Notes under the pieces: model-generated
Seen by the model: the letters and a program-made list of their open reading frames with translations, nothing else
Told to the model about the DNA's origin: nothing
Databases searched by the model: none
Translations under genes and position numbers: made by a program
In this document: positions 54,708-63,284 of the stretch, one piece after another
How the letters are laid out: the number at the start of each line of letters is the position of its first letter
Position numbering within the stretch: position 1 is the stretch's first letter
Assembly: GCA_030041515.1 (NCBI GenBank)
Contig: JASHNS010000092.1
Location: forward strand, 1-64,000
Direction: 5' to 3'
Length of the DNA stretch: 64,000 nt
From: Acidobacteriaceae bacterium
Lineage (GTDB): Bacteria > Acidobacteriota > Terriglobia > Terriglobales > Acidobacteriaceae

Positions 54708-55841
54708 TTAACTGAGCGGACCGATCACCTCGATGATCGTGTTGGCGTGAGGAACTCTTTGCCTTTCGCCCCAATTCGGGTAGAGTATCCCGCCGGCCTG
54801 GCGCCAGCTTTCCAGCCACTCGCGAAGGTCGCTTTCGACCACTGTCGCGAACTGCATGGATTCTTGGTAAAGGATCCCATAGTTGGTCTTCCTCGTTTCA
54901 AGCAGCAGCTTCTTGACCGCAGCCCTCGCGTTTACCCGTCGCCGCTCATTAAGTAATCCGAATCGGCGTTCATGGTACATCTCCTCTTCGGAGAGAAGGA
55001 AACCCTGTCCAGTGGCACTCACTGCTCGCCGACGCTGCGCGCTCGCGCGCAACTTGTGCATGAACTGGATAGAGACGTCTTCAGCCTTTTTAAATTCTTC
55101 AAGACCCTTAACACTTCGTGTGCCGAACACGAGATGATAATCAATATCGTCGCGGTCCGGCATCATGATAGGTATCGCGCATGTGTATGAATACCCGCCT
55201 TCTTCCCGTATCCTGAATGCGTAGACATTGACAATCTCGTCCTCCCTCTCCCGGGCGGGTAATTGACGCAGCCGCTCCACCTCGGCGCGGCCAAACAGTT
55301 TATGGAATGGCTTGTCCTCGTCGTCAAAAAATCTCTTTATCCAGGAGGTCATGAAATTGATCAATACTTCGCCGGGTTCCGTCTGAAGAATCGGCTTGAT
55401 CAAACTTGGCGCGATCTCTTTCCAGCCGGTGGGGTCGATAAAAAAGAAAGGGAAACTCCTGCTTGACCCCTTCGCAAAAGCAACGATGTCCGCGATGTGC
55501 TGCGTGAAATCCCAGTTTCTGGTTACAACCTCTATCCCCTTAACGGATCTTGCATATTCCTCCAAGAGAGGATAGCGATGACGGTCTGACTCTATGAGCA
55601 AAGCCCTGGCGTGCTTACACTTATTGCGATCCCTGCACTCTTGGAGGACGGAGATTGCGGTATGGAACGACGTGTCATGGAGAGCCTTATCCTTTGACTC
55701 CCATGGGCCGGCAAAGCAGTCCACGTAGACAATTTCATCGAATGCGCTTCCTATGATTGGAGAAAAGGCTTGGAGGTAACGTTCGAGGACCCGATGCTTT
55801 ACCCGTGACTGCTCGCGTTCAAAATAGTGCTCGTCCTTCAT
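54708..55841 (-). CDS. tcmP: three-Cys-motif partner protein TcmP
   Basis: A 377-residue protein recognised by its opening (MKDEHYFEREQSRVKHRVLERYLQAF), IVYVDCFAGPWES and FPFFFIDPTGWKEI. The last two resemble motif I (DxFAGxG) and motif IV (DPP-like) of Rossmann methyltransferases such as RlmJ, so a methyltransferase-type fold is inferred; activity is unknown. The family is defined by its co-occurrence with the three-Cys Gp37/Gp68-type protein, which here lies one base upstream, so the two are co-transcribed. Base composition is lower in GC than the neighbours, consistent with transfer. Confidence 0.85.
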   Translation of the reverse strand: MKDEHYFEREQSRVKHRVLERYLQAFSPIIGSAFDEIVYVDCFAGPWESKDKALHDTSFHTAISVLQECRDRNKCKHARALLIESDRHRYPLLEEYARSVKGIEVVTRNWDFTQHIADIVAFAKGSSRSFPFFFIDPTGWKEIAPSLIKPILQTEPGEVLINFMTSWIKRFFDDEDKPFHKLFGRAEVERLRQLPAREREDEIVNVYAFRIREEGGYSYTCAIPIMMPDRDDIDYHLVFGTRSVKGLEEFKKAEDVSIQFMHKLRASAQRRRAVSATGQGFLLSEEEMYHERRFGLLNERRRVNARAAVKKLLLETRKTNYGILYQESMQFATVVESDLREWLESWRQAGGILYPNWGERQRVPHANTIIEVIGPLS

Positions 55842-55842
55842 G

Positions 55843-56652
55843 TCATGTGGTTATCGTGACGAGATTTCCGGGCAGATATTGAGCTGCCAGTGACCTTCTC
55901 CTGTTCAAAGCCGGTACGGTAGATCGCTCAATCTCCGGGAACTCATCGTGAATAGCTCCGTCCAGCATCCTACCATGCTCTTTCTTCCGTACTCCGCCCC
56001 ATTGCTTGAAGAAGAAGGCGACCTCGGCCTTTACGCACTGATCGCGAATTGATCTCACCCACTCCGGATCGAGACGCCGCGCGCCGGGGCCGCTTTCTCC
56101 TCCCACAATTACCCATGAGATACGACAGAGGTTTAGCCTACCTAAGTCTTCCAATAGGGGTTCGACGGACAAGAATCTGACTGCGGCAGGCGTATTTCGA
56201 AGCTGATCAATGCGCGGAAGACCGTATTTCTTATTTTCGACGCTCACTCCCCACCAGATGTGTTTCATCGACGCGAAGCGAAGGAGGCGGCCATTCAAAA
56301 GCTTTGCGACTCGGTTCGCCCGCTTAGTCAAGACTTGAAAAGTATGCCATTTAGCCAACGCCATCACTTCACATACCCGCTCTATGTAGTCTTCGGGAAC
56401 GTCGTCATGGAACAGATCGCTCATGGAGTTGACGAAGATCATGCGTGGATCCGACCACCGCAGCGGGTCGGCGAGCCGTTCCGGAACTAGGCGGAGGTCG
56501 AAGCCGCGCTCGTAAGGGTGTCCAGGGACACCGCGAAATCTTTCGGCGAAAGTTTCCGCATAGCAATGTTTGCAGCCCGGGCTGATTTTCGTGCAGCCGC
56601 GGACCGGGTTCCACGTGGAGTCGGTCCATTCGATATTCGATTGAGCGCTCAT
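55843..56652 (-). CDS. phage Gp37/Gp68-family (DUF5131) three-Cys protein
   Basis: A 269-residue protein starting MSAQSNIEWTDSTWNPVRGC, with three cysteines in RGCTKISPGCKHCYAE, spaced C-x7-C-x2-C, an unusual radical-SAM-like cluster motif. TKRANRVAKLL and WVIVGGESGPGARR are further family signatures. It occurs in phages and genomic islands beside TcmP; the reaction is unknown. The pair stands in the variable region downstream of ruvB. Confidence 0.85.
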   Translation of the reverse strand: MSAQSNIEWTDSTWNPVRGCTKISPGCKHCYAETFAERFRGVPGHPYERGFDLRLVPERLADPLRWSDPRMIFVNSMSDLFHDDVPEDYIERVCEVMALAKWHTFQVLTKRANRVAKLLNGRLLRFASMKHIWWGVSVENKKYGLPRIDQLRNTPAAVRFLSVEPLLEDLGRLNLCRISWVIVGGESGPGARRLDPEWVRSIRDQCVKAEVAFFFKQWGGVRKKEHGRMLDGAIHDEFPEIERSTVPALNRRRSLAAQYLPGNLVTITT

Positions 56653-56792
56653 TGAACCTCCGCGAGTTCTTCGGCCTCTTCTATTTCGCCTTTAATTCGC
56701 CAGCGTTGTCTAGTAGCTTAAACGGTACACCGTAACCCGCGGGCCAAGCTTCTTGGGACGCCCCACGACGTCGCAACACGCCGTCGCGTAGG

Positions 56793-56858
56793 ACAACCCG
56801 CTCTGCCGGCCGATCATTGGGGTGCCGAAGTGCACGTGCGCCAAGCGCACGGCGCAGC
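56793..56858 (-). other. degenerate second copy of the ruvB 3' end (possible attachment-site remnant)
   Basis: Aligned without gaps to the ruvB end at 59824-59889, 49 of 66 bases match by my count, and the encoded segments correspond (RLAHVHFGTPMIGRQSGL versus [18 protein letters not shown]). Similarity stops at the ruvB stop codon. Orientation is the same as ruvB. This is the pattern left when an element integrates into a gene's 3' end and brings a replacement tail. Confidence 0.6.
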
Positions 56859-56972
56859 CCAACACCCCCCCAGTTCCCACATTGCCCTTACCTTCGTACC
56901 CCCGGTCCTCCACTTTTCCCTTGCCATCCGCCAGCTCCTCATTCGATCCTGATAACAACCAGTAGAAGTGCG

Positions 56973-57004
56973 GCCCTGCCAGGCTCTCCGCCAGCAGGGC
57001 TTTT
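56973..57004 (+). terminator. hairpin terminator-like structure
   Basis: GCCCTGC (56973-56979) pairs with GCAGGGC (56994-57000), followed by TTTT. It begins directly beyond the stop of the minus-strand frame 57004-57249 and has an A-run on the other side, so it could end transcription in either direction. Confidence 0.45.
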
Positions 57005-57249
57005 CAGTTGCGGGAGAAGATGACCACTCGACGCCAATCCGGGAGAGGGAAAAGCCGGTTGACGGAGTAGTCATCCCTGATGTCGAGGTAGTCAACAGAG
57101 CGAAGGGCATAAATATATTTAGCTAACCCATCGTCTGCGGTATGCGTGGGAGATGGTCTGCGAGACACTAGAGCGCGATAATTTCCGTTGTGGTATTTCG
57201 CTGCCCCTCCGATCCGCCTGGTTGGACTGCTTCCCCTTGGAGAATCCAC
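57004..57249 (-). CDS. hypothetical 81-residue protein
   Basis: A GTG-started frame whose C-terminal half looks protein-like (GLAKYIYALRSVDYLDIRD, RLFPLPDWRRVVIFSRN). It ends at a hairpin resembling a terminator. No family is recognised; it lies in the accessory region and overlaps nothing else convincing. Confidence 0.3.
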   Translation of the reverse strand: MDSPRGSSPTRRIGGAAKYHNGNYRALVSRRPSPTHTADDGLAKYIYALRSVDYLDIRDDYSVNRLFPLPDWRRVVIFSRN

Positions 57250-57308
57250 GCGCTCTCGATAGACTGGCGGCGGCCCTCTTCGTCAATTCCCGCAATCCCT
57301 GGAGCAGG

Positions 57309-58082
57309 ATGATGGCGATGTTTACCGCCTATTTCGATGCGTCTGGGAGTGCTGCCGGGCAGCCTTATGTGATCGTCGCCGGATACGTTGCGAGTTTCTT
57401 CCAATGGCAGAGGTTTGAAGACGAATGGTCCAAAGCGCATCTGGCATTTAATGTCGAGCTTCCGTTTCACTCGACCGAATTCAGGTCCGCTTGTGTAAGC
57501 GACACCTACAAGCATCAGAGCAATGCACGGGCCGATTATGTAGAAATCGCAAAAAACCAGGTTCAGGCGCAGGCGTTTCTGGAGGTGCTTGGCAAGATCC
57601 AAACTTCTTTCATTCACTGCGGGATTTCGTGCATCATTCCGATGGACGTATACGAAGGCGTGAGCAGTCTGCTCCCTCTTCAGGAAGTTCTGCCCCCGTA
57701 TGCGCTCGGTGCGCGAATGTGCATCGAGAAGCTGCATCAGTGGGAGAAGAAGTTCCTCATCAATCCGCCAGCCGAATATATTTTTGAGTCGGGTGACCTG
57801 GGGCAGGGGAAATTCACCGATTTGATGGTGGACGAAGGCGAAGCCGTTCCGATTTATAAGAACAAGGCGGACTTCGCTGGACTTCAAGCTGCCGACTATT
57901 ATGCCTGGGAGCAGTTCTACATTCTCAAGAACCTCAAGCGCGGCATGGAGCGCGAAACACGAAAGACGCTGTATTTTCTGCTTGAGGCGATACCAAAACT
58001 GCACACCAGTCCAACTCAGGAATGGCTCATTCGCCTGTGCGAGCGAAAGGGCATCGACCCGCGAACGGGAGTCAAAAAGTAA
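57309..58082 (+). CDS. DUF3800 protein
   Basis: A 257-residue protein with the DUF3800 signature: MFTAYFDASGSAAGQPYVIVAGYVA at the start (family form YxDESG) and ADFAGLQAADYYAWEQF near residue 190, which holds the second acidic pair. The fold is RNase H-like by family description; no activity is established. Members are frequent in prophages and defence islands. Three ATGs (57309, 57312, 57318) follow GGAG; 57309 or 57312 fits. A GC-rich hairpin follows the stop. Confidence 0.82.
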   Translation: MMAMFTAYFDASGSAAGQPYVIVAGYVASFFQWQRFEDEWSKAHLAFNVELPFHSTEFRSACVSDTYKHQSNARADYVEIAKNQVQAQAFLEVLGKIQTSFIHCGISCIIPMDVYEGVSSLLPLQEVLPPYALGARMCIEKLHQWEKKFLINPPAEYIFESGDLGQGKFTDLMVDEGEAVPIYKNKADFAGLQAADYYAWEQFYILKNLKRGMERETRKTLYFLLEAIPKLHTSPTQEWLIRLCERKGIDPRTGVKK

Positions 58083-58084
58083 AA

Positions 58085-58104
58085 CCCCGCCTGCCAGGGC
58101 GGGG
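58085..58104. terminator. hairpin after the DUF3800 gene
   Basis: CCCCGCC pairs with GGCGGGG across a TGCCAG loop. The A-run before it gives a T-run on the minus strand, so it is best placed to end minus-strand transcription, possibly from the small gene at 58265-58432. Confidence 0.5.
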
Positions 58105-58149
58105 CGAATTCGACACTCTCACGCGAATCATCGCATGGAGTGTGCCACA

Positions 58150-58338
58150 ATGCAAGATAACCCCCTTCGATACGCGCAAAGAATCTCCGAGTTGCTGGCA
58201 GAGGTTCCCTACGCGACTGCCGATGCAGCCCTCAAGATTGCTCGCAGTCTGCTGGATTACAGCGTTACCGCCGTCGCACAGGATTACCGCGCTCATCTCG
58301 CGGATCAGGAGGTGGAGGTTCCTGAATCCCGAATTTAA
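58150..58338 (+). CDS. small helical protein, hypothetical
   Basis: A 62-residue frame, ATG with GGAG nine bases upstream: MQDNPLRYAQRISELLAEVP then ADAALKIARSLLDYSV. Predicted all-helical. Its end overlaps the minus-strand frame at 58265-58432 by 74 bases, so one of the two may be spurious. Confidence 0.45.
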   Translation: MQDNPLRYAQRISELLAEVPYATADAALKIARSLLDYSVTAVAQDYRAHLADQEVEVPESRI

Positions 58339-58432
58339 GGGATAGCCCAGAAACATAGCGGGTGAGGTGTTCCAGTGAATACGCGATCTGCGTGAGAGCG
58401 TTGGCGATCCGTTCGTCCTGGTCAGCGGTCAT
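58265..58432 (-). CDS. small hypothetical protein
   Basis: A 55-residue frame starting MTADQDERIANALTQIAYSL with AAAGGA nine bases upstream and a Pro/Arg-rich tail. Overlaps the + strand frame tail to tail. Confidence 0.4.
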   Translation of the reverse strand: MTADQDERIANALTQIAYSLEHLTRYVSGLSLKFGIQEPPPPDPRDERGNPVRRR

Positions 58433-58494
58433 GGGAAAGGTTCCTTTCATGTGGTGTACGCGTGGATTCTGTCGCGCCGCGCTATCATAGACCC

Positions 58495-58689
58495 ATGAAA
58501 TCCCAGGCGCACCAGAACTTCGAGAACCTGCTTGGCCGGATCGTTTCGGTCCCGAACGCGGAAGTAAAGAAGCGCATGGGCGATGAGCGAACGGCGAAGG
58601 AATGGGCGAAGGAAAACGGGCAGCGAACGCGCCGCGCCCGTCCTATCGTTTCCCCCGCCGCTGTCTCTTCATCCAAAACTCGCGTTTAG
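58495..58689 (+). CDS. small conserved-looking protein, hypothetical
   Basis: A 64-residue product MKSQAHQNFENLLGRIVSVP followed by NAEVKKRMGDERTAKEW and a basic tail. The pattern NFxxLLxRIVSVxxxEVKKRM resembles short proteins often carried by phages and islands. No Shine-Dalgarno is seen. Confidence 0.5.
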   Translation: MKSQAHQNFENLLGRIVSVPNAEVKKRMGDERTAKEWAKENGQRTRRARPIVSPAAVSSSKTRV

Positions 58690-58700
58690 CGAACTTCGCG

Positions 58701-59699
58701 TTACCAACTGTCCGTTTCCGACACCTTGCCGGTCAGGTCGGCATAGGTGAGCCTTTTCCCCGAGACTTGAGCAAGCAGGGCCATAAAGCGGTCCTGATCG
58801 TTCAGCGGATTCTCTTTGGTCGCACGGTTGTTGTAACGGAACACCTGCTCATCAACGTACTTCCCAAGGTGGAACGGCTCAACGGCGACGTAGGTGCCGC
58901 GCAATCCCCGCTTGAGCAGACTCCAGAAGTTCTCAATCCCCTGAGTGTGAATCTGGCCGCGAACGTACTCGTTCGCATGGGTGACAGTCTCATGCACAAA
59001 CTGGTGCATGTTAATGTATCCGGTGTGCTCATCGGTGTAGACGGTTGCGCCCTTTTCGATGTGATTCAGGATTTCGTTCATCAGGGTTTCGCGGGTTACA
59101 TCGGGAATCAGTTTGGCGCGGACCTTGCGAGTCTCGCGGTCCAGCATCCCCATAACGACGGTTTTGTTGTTCCCGTAGATGCCGAATCTGCCCTTCAGCT
59201 TGCGGCGGCGCGATGAGTGCATGAACTTCGGATTGCCGCCGATGAAGGACTCATCGATTTCAACCGGGCTGCCGCTGCCGCCGATCTTCGGCCATCCGCC
59301 ATTGGCCAGTGCGAAGCGAATGCGATGCAGCATGAACCAGGCGGATTTCTGAGTGACGCCAACGTGCCGCGCGATCTCGTATGAACTGATTCCGTTTTTG
59401 CAGTTGCCGATGAGCCAGACGGCGATGAGCCATTTATCCAGCCTGATAGGAGAATCCTCGAAAATGGTTCCCATCTTTACGGAGAACTGCTTTCGGCAGG
59501 AGTAGCACTTCCACCGCTTCTGCGAATCCAGCCAGTAGTGCTTGCGCTCCCCTTCCGCCACGTCGCACCAGGGGCAAATCACGCGTCCATCGGGCCAGCG
59601 CATCTCTTTCACGGCATCAATGCAGTTGCCCGGATCGCCAAAGTACCGGATCGCATCAGCGAGGGATTTAAGGTCTTTCATTTGAATCTCTTTCGCCAA
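58701..59699 (-). CDS. IS1595-family (ISXO2-like) transposase
   Basis: A 332-residue DDE-type transposase. N-terminal zinc ribbon: CPWC near residue 43 and CYSC near residue 67. A winged-helix-like region (GISSYEIARHVGVTQKSAWFMLHRI) and the ISXO2 catalytic domain follow, with VEIDESFIGG, VYTDEHTGY and GIENFWSLLKRGLRGTY as the acidic active-site segments. The coding region appears intact. I could not find matching terminal inverted repeats around it. Confidence 0.88.
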   Translation of the reverse strand: MAKEIQMKDLKSLADAIRYFGDPGNCIDAVKEMRWPDGRVICPWCDVAEGERKHYWLDSQKRWKCYSCRKQFSVKMGTIFEDSPIRLDKWLIAVWLIGNCKNGISSYEIARHVGVTQKSAWFMLHRIRFALANGGWPKIGGSGSPVEIDESFIGGNPKFMHSSRRRKLKGRFGIYGNNKTVVMGMLDRETRKVRAKLIPDVTRETLMNEILNHIEKGATVYTDEHTGYINMHQFVHETVTHANEYVRGQIHTQGIENFWSLLKRGLRGTYVAVEPFHLGKYVDEQVFRYNNRATKENPLNDQDRFMALLAQVSGKRLTYADLTGKVSETDSW

Positions 59700-59818
59700 A
59701 CTGAGACGAGTATGCCAGAATCGCGTGGGTTAGTCAAGTATATTTGTGCCGAGCGAAGCTCAATAGATTCAGCGCTAAAAGTTGTCGCCCGTCCAAGGGG
59801 GGTACCCCCAAAGGATAG

Positions 59819-60856
59819 TCAAAACAATCCGCTCTGCTTTCCCGTCATCGGTATCCCGAAGTGCTCATACGCTAATCGCGTGGCGCAGCGGCCGCGGGGG
59901 GTGCGGTCGAGGAATCCGATCTGGATGAGGAAGGGCTCGCAGACCTCTTCGAGCGCGTCCTCCTCTTCTGCCAGCGTGGCGGCCAGCGTGCCGAGGCCGA
60001 CCGGGCCGCCCTGGTACTTCTCGATGATGGCGAGCAGCAGCCGGCGGTCGAGCTCGTCGAAACCGTGGGCGTCGACCTCCAGCATTTTGAGAGCGTGGCA
60101 GGCAGTGTCGCGATCGATGCGGCCGGAGCCGCGGACCTGGGCGTAGTCGCGGACGCGGCGGAGCAGGCGGTTGGCGATGCGCGGCGTGCCCCGGGAGCGC
60201 ATGGCGATCTCGGCGGCTCCGTCCTGATCGATGTCGATGCCGAGGACTTCGGCGGAGCGGGTGACGATGAAGCGGAGGTCGTCATCGGTGTAGAACTCGA
60301 GGCGGAGCAGGATGCCGAAGCGCGAGCGGAGGGGCGACGAGAGCAGGCCGGGGCGCGTGGTGGCGGCGACGAAGGTGAAGGGCTTGAGCTCCATGACGTG
60401 GGTGCGCGCGGCGGGGCCCTGGCCGATGACGATGTCGAGCTTGTAGTCCTCGAGAGCGGTGTAGAGCTTCTCTTCGAGGACGGGCTGGAGGCGGTGGATT
60501 TCGTCGAGGAAAAGGACTTGTCGCTCGCGCAGGTTGGTGAGGATGGCGGTGAGGTCGCCCTGGATCTGCAGCGCGGGGCCGGAGGTCTGCTGGAAGTGGA
60601 CGTCGAGCTCGTTGGCGATGATGGTGGCGAGCGTGGTTTTGCCGAGGCCGGGAGGGCCGAAGAAGAGGACGTGGTCGAGGGCTTCGCCGCGGGCTTTGGC
60701 GGCTTCGAGGGCGATGGCGAGCTGCTCTTTGGCTTTGGTCTGGCCGATGAATTCGGCAAGGCGGCGGGGGCGGAGCTTCAACTCGAAGGAACTTTCGTCT
60801 TCGGCGCGGGCGGCCGAGACGAGGCGCTCGTGGTCCTCACGGGTGCTGCGGGTCAT
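59819..60856 (-). CDS. ruvB: Holliday junction branch migration ATPase RuvB
   Basis: AAA+ motor that with RuvA drives branch migration. The 345-residue product has [18 protein letters not shown], Walker [14 protein letters not shown], Walker [11 protein letters not shown], sensor [11 protein letters not shown], the arginine finger region [14 protein letters not shown] and the C-terminal winged helix ending [13 protein letters not shown] degenerate copy of its last 22 codons lies 3 kb downstream at 56793-56858. ruvA and ruvC are not in the window. Confidence 0.96.
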   Translation of the reverse strand: MTRSTREDHERLVSAARAEDESSFELKLRPRRLAEFIGQTKAKEQLAIALEAAKARGEALDHVLFFGPPGLGKTTLATIIANELDVHFQQTSGPALQIQGDLTAILTNLRERQVLFLDEIHRLQPVLEEKLYTALEDYKLDIVIGQGPAARTHVMELKPFTFVAATTRPGLLSSPLRSRFGILLRLEFYTDDDLRFIVTRSAEVLGIDIDQDGAAEIAMRSRGTPRIANRLLRRVRDYAQVRGSGRIDRDTACHALKMLEVDAHGFDELDRRLLLAIIEKYQGGPVGLGTLAATLAEEEDALEEVCEPFLIQIGFLDRTPRGRCATRLAYEHFGIPMTGKQSGLF

Positions 60857-60948
60857 TTGATTCGGAGTTTACAGGAAGAGGTGAGGCCTGCGGCGGCGCG
60901 AATCGCGGGGCGAGCCTGTCAGCCGGCCCCGGAACATCGCTTCTCACA

Positions 60949-62094
60949 TCACCGTTCAGGTGTTCGTCCCGGCACGCGATCGAGTTCGGCGAGGGTATCG
61001 GCTGCGGAGAGTTCACCGGCGAGGTGACGCGTGAGCACTTCCGCAGCCAGATTCTGGAAGCGGACAAAGCCGGCATGGCGGGGCCGGACGAACGCATGTT
61101 CGAGCACGGGCAGCGTGGCGCGGAAATAACCGTCAGCCAGCTCGTTGGGCGGGTCGTCCTGCCAGGCCGCTCTGCTTCCCGGCTGGCCGCCGGACTCCAC
61201 ATACAGGCTGCGCTGGCACGCGCGGCTGGCCACGCACGAGATGTATTCGAGAGCGGTGTCGCGCTGCTGGGAGCGCGCGGAGACGGCAAGGCCCGCGCCG
61301 CCGAGGGTGGCGCCGATGGGGCCGCGTCCGGCAGACGGGATGAGGCCAAAGGAAAGCACGCTGGCGCGATAACCAGCGCGTGCATAATTCGAGTACCCGA
61401 ACGCGAGAGGGCAATACGCAATCTCATTTGTGGTGCTCATGCGCTCCCACACGGCGATGGGGTTTTGGGTGGCGGCCTGGGGAGCGGCGATTTTGCGCAG
61501 ACGGCGGAGCATCGCTAACGCATACTCGCCGGTGTCGCGGCTGACAAGGCGATCGGGATGCGTGAAACAGGGGGCGCCGATGTTCGCGCAGAGGGTGAAG
61601 AAGCACATCAGCGTATCCAGCGGCCACAGCGGCAGGGAAACGAAACCGCGCCGGACGCGGGCGAGAGCGAAGACATCGTCCCAGGTCTGAGGGAGGGACA
61701 GCCCTTCGCGCGCGAGCAGGTCGGGGCGCCAGCCCGCAATTTGAGCGGCGGCGTCGATGGCCAGCGCCCACTGGTGTCCGTTGATATTGTAGGTGCCGTA
61801 AGAGGGGCCGGCACTGTCGGCGGCAAAGTCGCGGAGTTGTTCCGCAGGCAGATACTCATCGAGCGGCAGGAAGCACTTCGTCCGGGCGACTGCACCCATA
61901 TAAGGGTGATCGATTACGACCAGATCGTATTGCGCCGCGAGACTCTCCACCGGCGCCTCGCCGAAATCGCTGAGGCTGCGAGCTTCCCACTCGATGGAGA
62001 TCTCGGGATGCGATTCGCGGAAGCGGACAGCGGTGGCGACCATGGGAGCAAGGCCGCGGGTGTGCTTCCAGGTCATGCCACGCAGACGAATCAC
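60949..62094 (-). CDS. solute-binding-protein-like (family 1) protein lacking a signal peptide
   Basis: A 381-residue protein with the periplasmic sugar-binding fold: FRESHPEISIEWEARSLSDF, YDLVVIDHPYMG, YNINGHQWALAIDAAAQIAGW, LPQTWDDVFALAR and GLIPSAGRGPIGATLGGAGLAVSA. No export signal, lipobox or membrane segment is visible at the GTG start, which overlaps the CaiB-type gene stop (GTGA), so it is translationally coupled to a CoA-transferase. It may therefore work in the cytoplasm, or the true start may be elsewhere. No permease is adjacent. Confidence 0.72.
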   Translation of the reverse strand: MIRLRGMTWKHTRGLAPMVATAVRFRESHPEISIEWEARSLSDFGEAPVESLAAQYDLVVIDHPYMGAVARTKCFLPLDEYLPAEQLRDFAADSAGPSYGTYNINGHQWALAIDAAAQIAGWRPDLLAREGLSLPQTWDDVFALARVRRGFVSLPLWPLDTLMCFFTLCANIGAPCFTHPDRLVSRDTGEYALAMLRRLRKIAAPQAATQNPIAVWERMSTTNEIAYCPLAFGYSNYARAGYRASVLSFGLIPSAGRGPIGATLGGAGLAVSARSQQRDTALEYISCVASRACQRSLYVESGGQPGSRAAWQDDPPNELADGYFRATLPVLEHAFVRPRHAGFVRFQNLAAEVLTRHLAGELSAADTLAELDRVPGRTPER

Positions 62095-63284
62095 GCGGGG
62101 TCCTGCTGGTTGACGATGCCATCTTTGCGAAGCTGATCGATTTCGGCGCCGGAGAAGCCCATCTCGTGCAGGATGGCGCCCGCGTGTTCGCCGAGGAGGG
62201 GCGGCCGCTCGATCTCGCAGGGAGTGCGGCTGAACTTTGCCGGCGGCCCGATGGTGCGGAACCTTCCGACTTTGGGGTGGTCGAAGCTGACGATGGACTT
62301 GTTGTGGACCACCTGGGGATCATGCTCCATTTGCGGAATCGAGTTGACGGGGGCGCACCAGATGTCGGCTGCGAGGAAGATCTCCACGAGCTCAGCGGTG
62401 GTTTTTTGGGCGAAGCCGGGCTCGAGCGAGCGCTTGATCTCGTCGCGATTCTCGATGACATTGCGAGAGTCGTTGCCTTCCCAGCCGGAAAGGCCGACGA
62501 GCTCGGCGATTTTGCCGATGGGCATCATGGCGACGACGATATAGCCGTCTTTGGTTTTATAGACTCCCATCGGAGCGCCGACACAGGGGTGGCCGATGCC
62601 GGCGGCGCTGCGCTGCGGCTCCTTGCCGGTGTTCAGGTAGAGCGTGATCTCCTGGGTGGCGAGGGAAAGGATGGAGTTGAGCAGATTGATGTCGATGCGC
62701 TGGCCGATTCCGGTGCGGTTGCGCTCGTAGAGCGCGGCCAGGATGGCGCCGACGATGTGGAACGATGCGGTGAGATCGGCAATGCCCATGCCGACGGGCG
62801 AGGGCGGATCTCCGGCTTTGCCCTGGAGCGAGAGCACGCCGGCGACGGCCTGCGCCAGCAGATCCTGGCCGGGACGCGTGAGGTAAGGGCCATCCTGGCC
62901 CCAGCCGCAACTGGCGCAGTAGATGAGCTTCGGGTGAATATTGGCGAGCGTTTCGTAGCCGAGGCCGAGTCGATCCATGACGCCGGGGCGAAAGTTTTCG
63001 AGAAGCACGTCGCAGGATTTGATGATGCGCAGCGCGATCTCTTTGCCGCGCGGATCCTTCAGGTTGAGCGCGATGCTGCGCTTGCCCCGGTTGAAGGCGA
63101 GGAAGGAGACGCTTTCGCCGTCGATCCAGGCATCGCCGAGCGACCAGTTGCGTTGCCAGTCGCCGTGGAGCGGTTCGATTTTGAGGATCTCCGCGCCCAT
63201 ATCTGCGAGCTGCTGCGTGGCGTTGGGTCCCTGAACGAGCTGGCTGAAGTCGGCGACACGCAGTCCCTGCAATGGTCCGCTCAC
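62091..63284 (-). CDS. CaiB/BaiF-family (type III) CoA-transferase
   Basis: A 397-residue formyl-CoA-transferase-like enzyme moving CoA between acids. Signatures: LRVADFSQLVQGPNATQQLADMGAEILKIE at the N-terminus, FNRGKRSIALNLKDPRG, LLENFRPGVMDRLGL, the catalytic Asp in RPGQDLLAQAVAG and GVYKTKDGYIVVA. The ATG overlaps the upstream gene's stop (ATGA). Combined with a family I CoA-transferase subunit, it points to catabolism of a dicarboxylic or aromatic acid; the acid is unknown. Confidence 0.92.
   Translation of the reverse strand: MSGPLQGLRVADFSQLVQGPNATQQLADMGAEILKIEPLHGDWQRNWSLGDAWIDGESVSFLAFNRGKRSIALNLKDPRGKEIALRIIKSCDVLLENFRPGVMDRLGLGYETLANIHPKLIYCASCGWGQDGPYLTRPGQDLLAQAVAGVLSLQGKAGDPPSPVGMGIADLTASFHIVGAILAALYERNRTGIGQRIDINLLNSILSLATQEITLYLNTGKEPQRSAAGIGHPCVGAPMGVYKTKDGYIVVAMMPIGKIAELVGLSGWEGNDSRNVIENRDEIKRSLEPGFAQKTTAELVEIFLAADIWCAPVNSIPQMEHDPQVVHNKSIVSFDHPKVGRFRTIGPPAKFSRTPCEIERPPLLGEHAGAILHEMGFSGAEIDQLRKDGIVNQQDPA

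Noticed and set aside
59796-59810. GGGGGTACCCCC palindrome as the ruvB terminator
   Set aside because: No loop is possible without breaking the centre and there is no useful U-tract.
56653-59818. tRNA-associated genomic island with integrase
   Set aside because: No tRNA gene and no tyrosine or serine recombinase found; the ruvB tail copy explains the site better.
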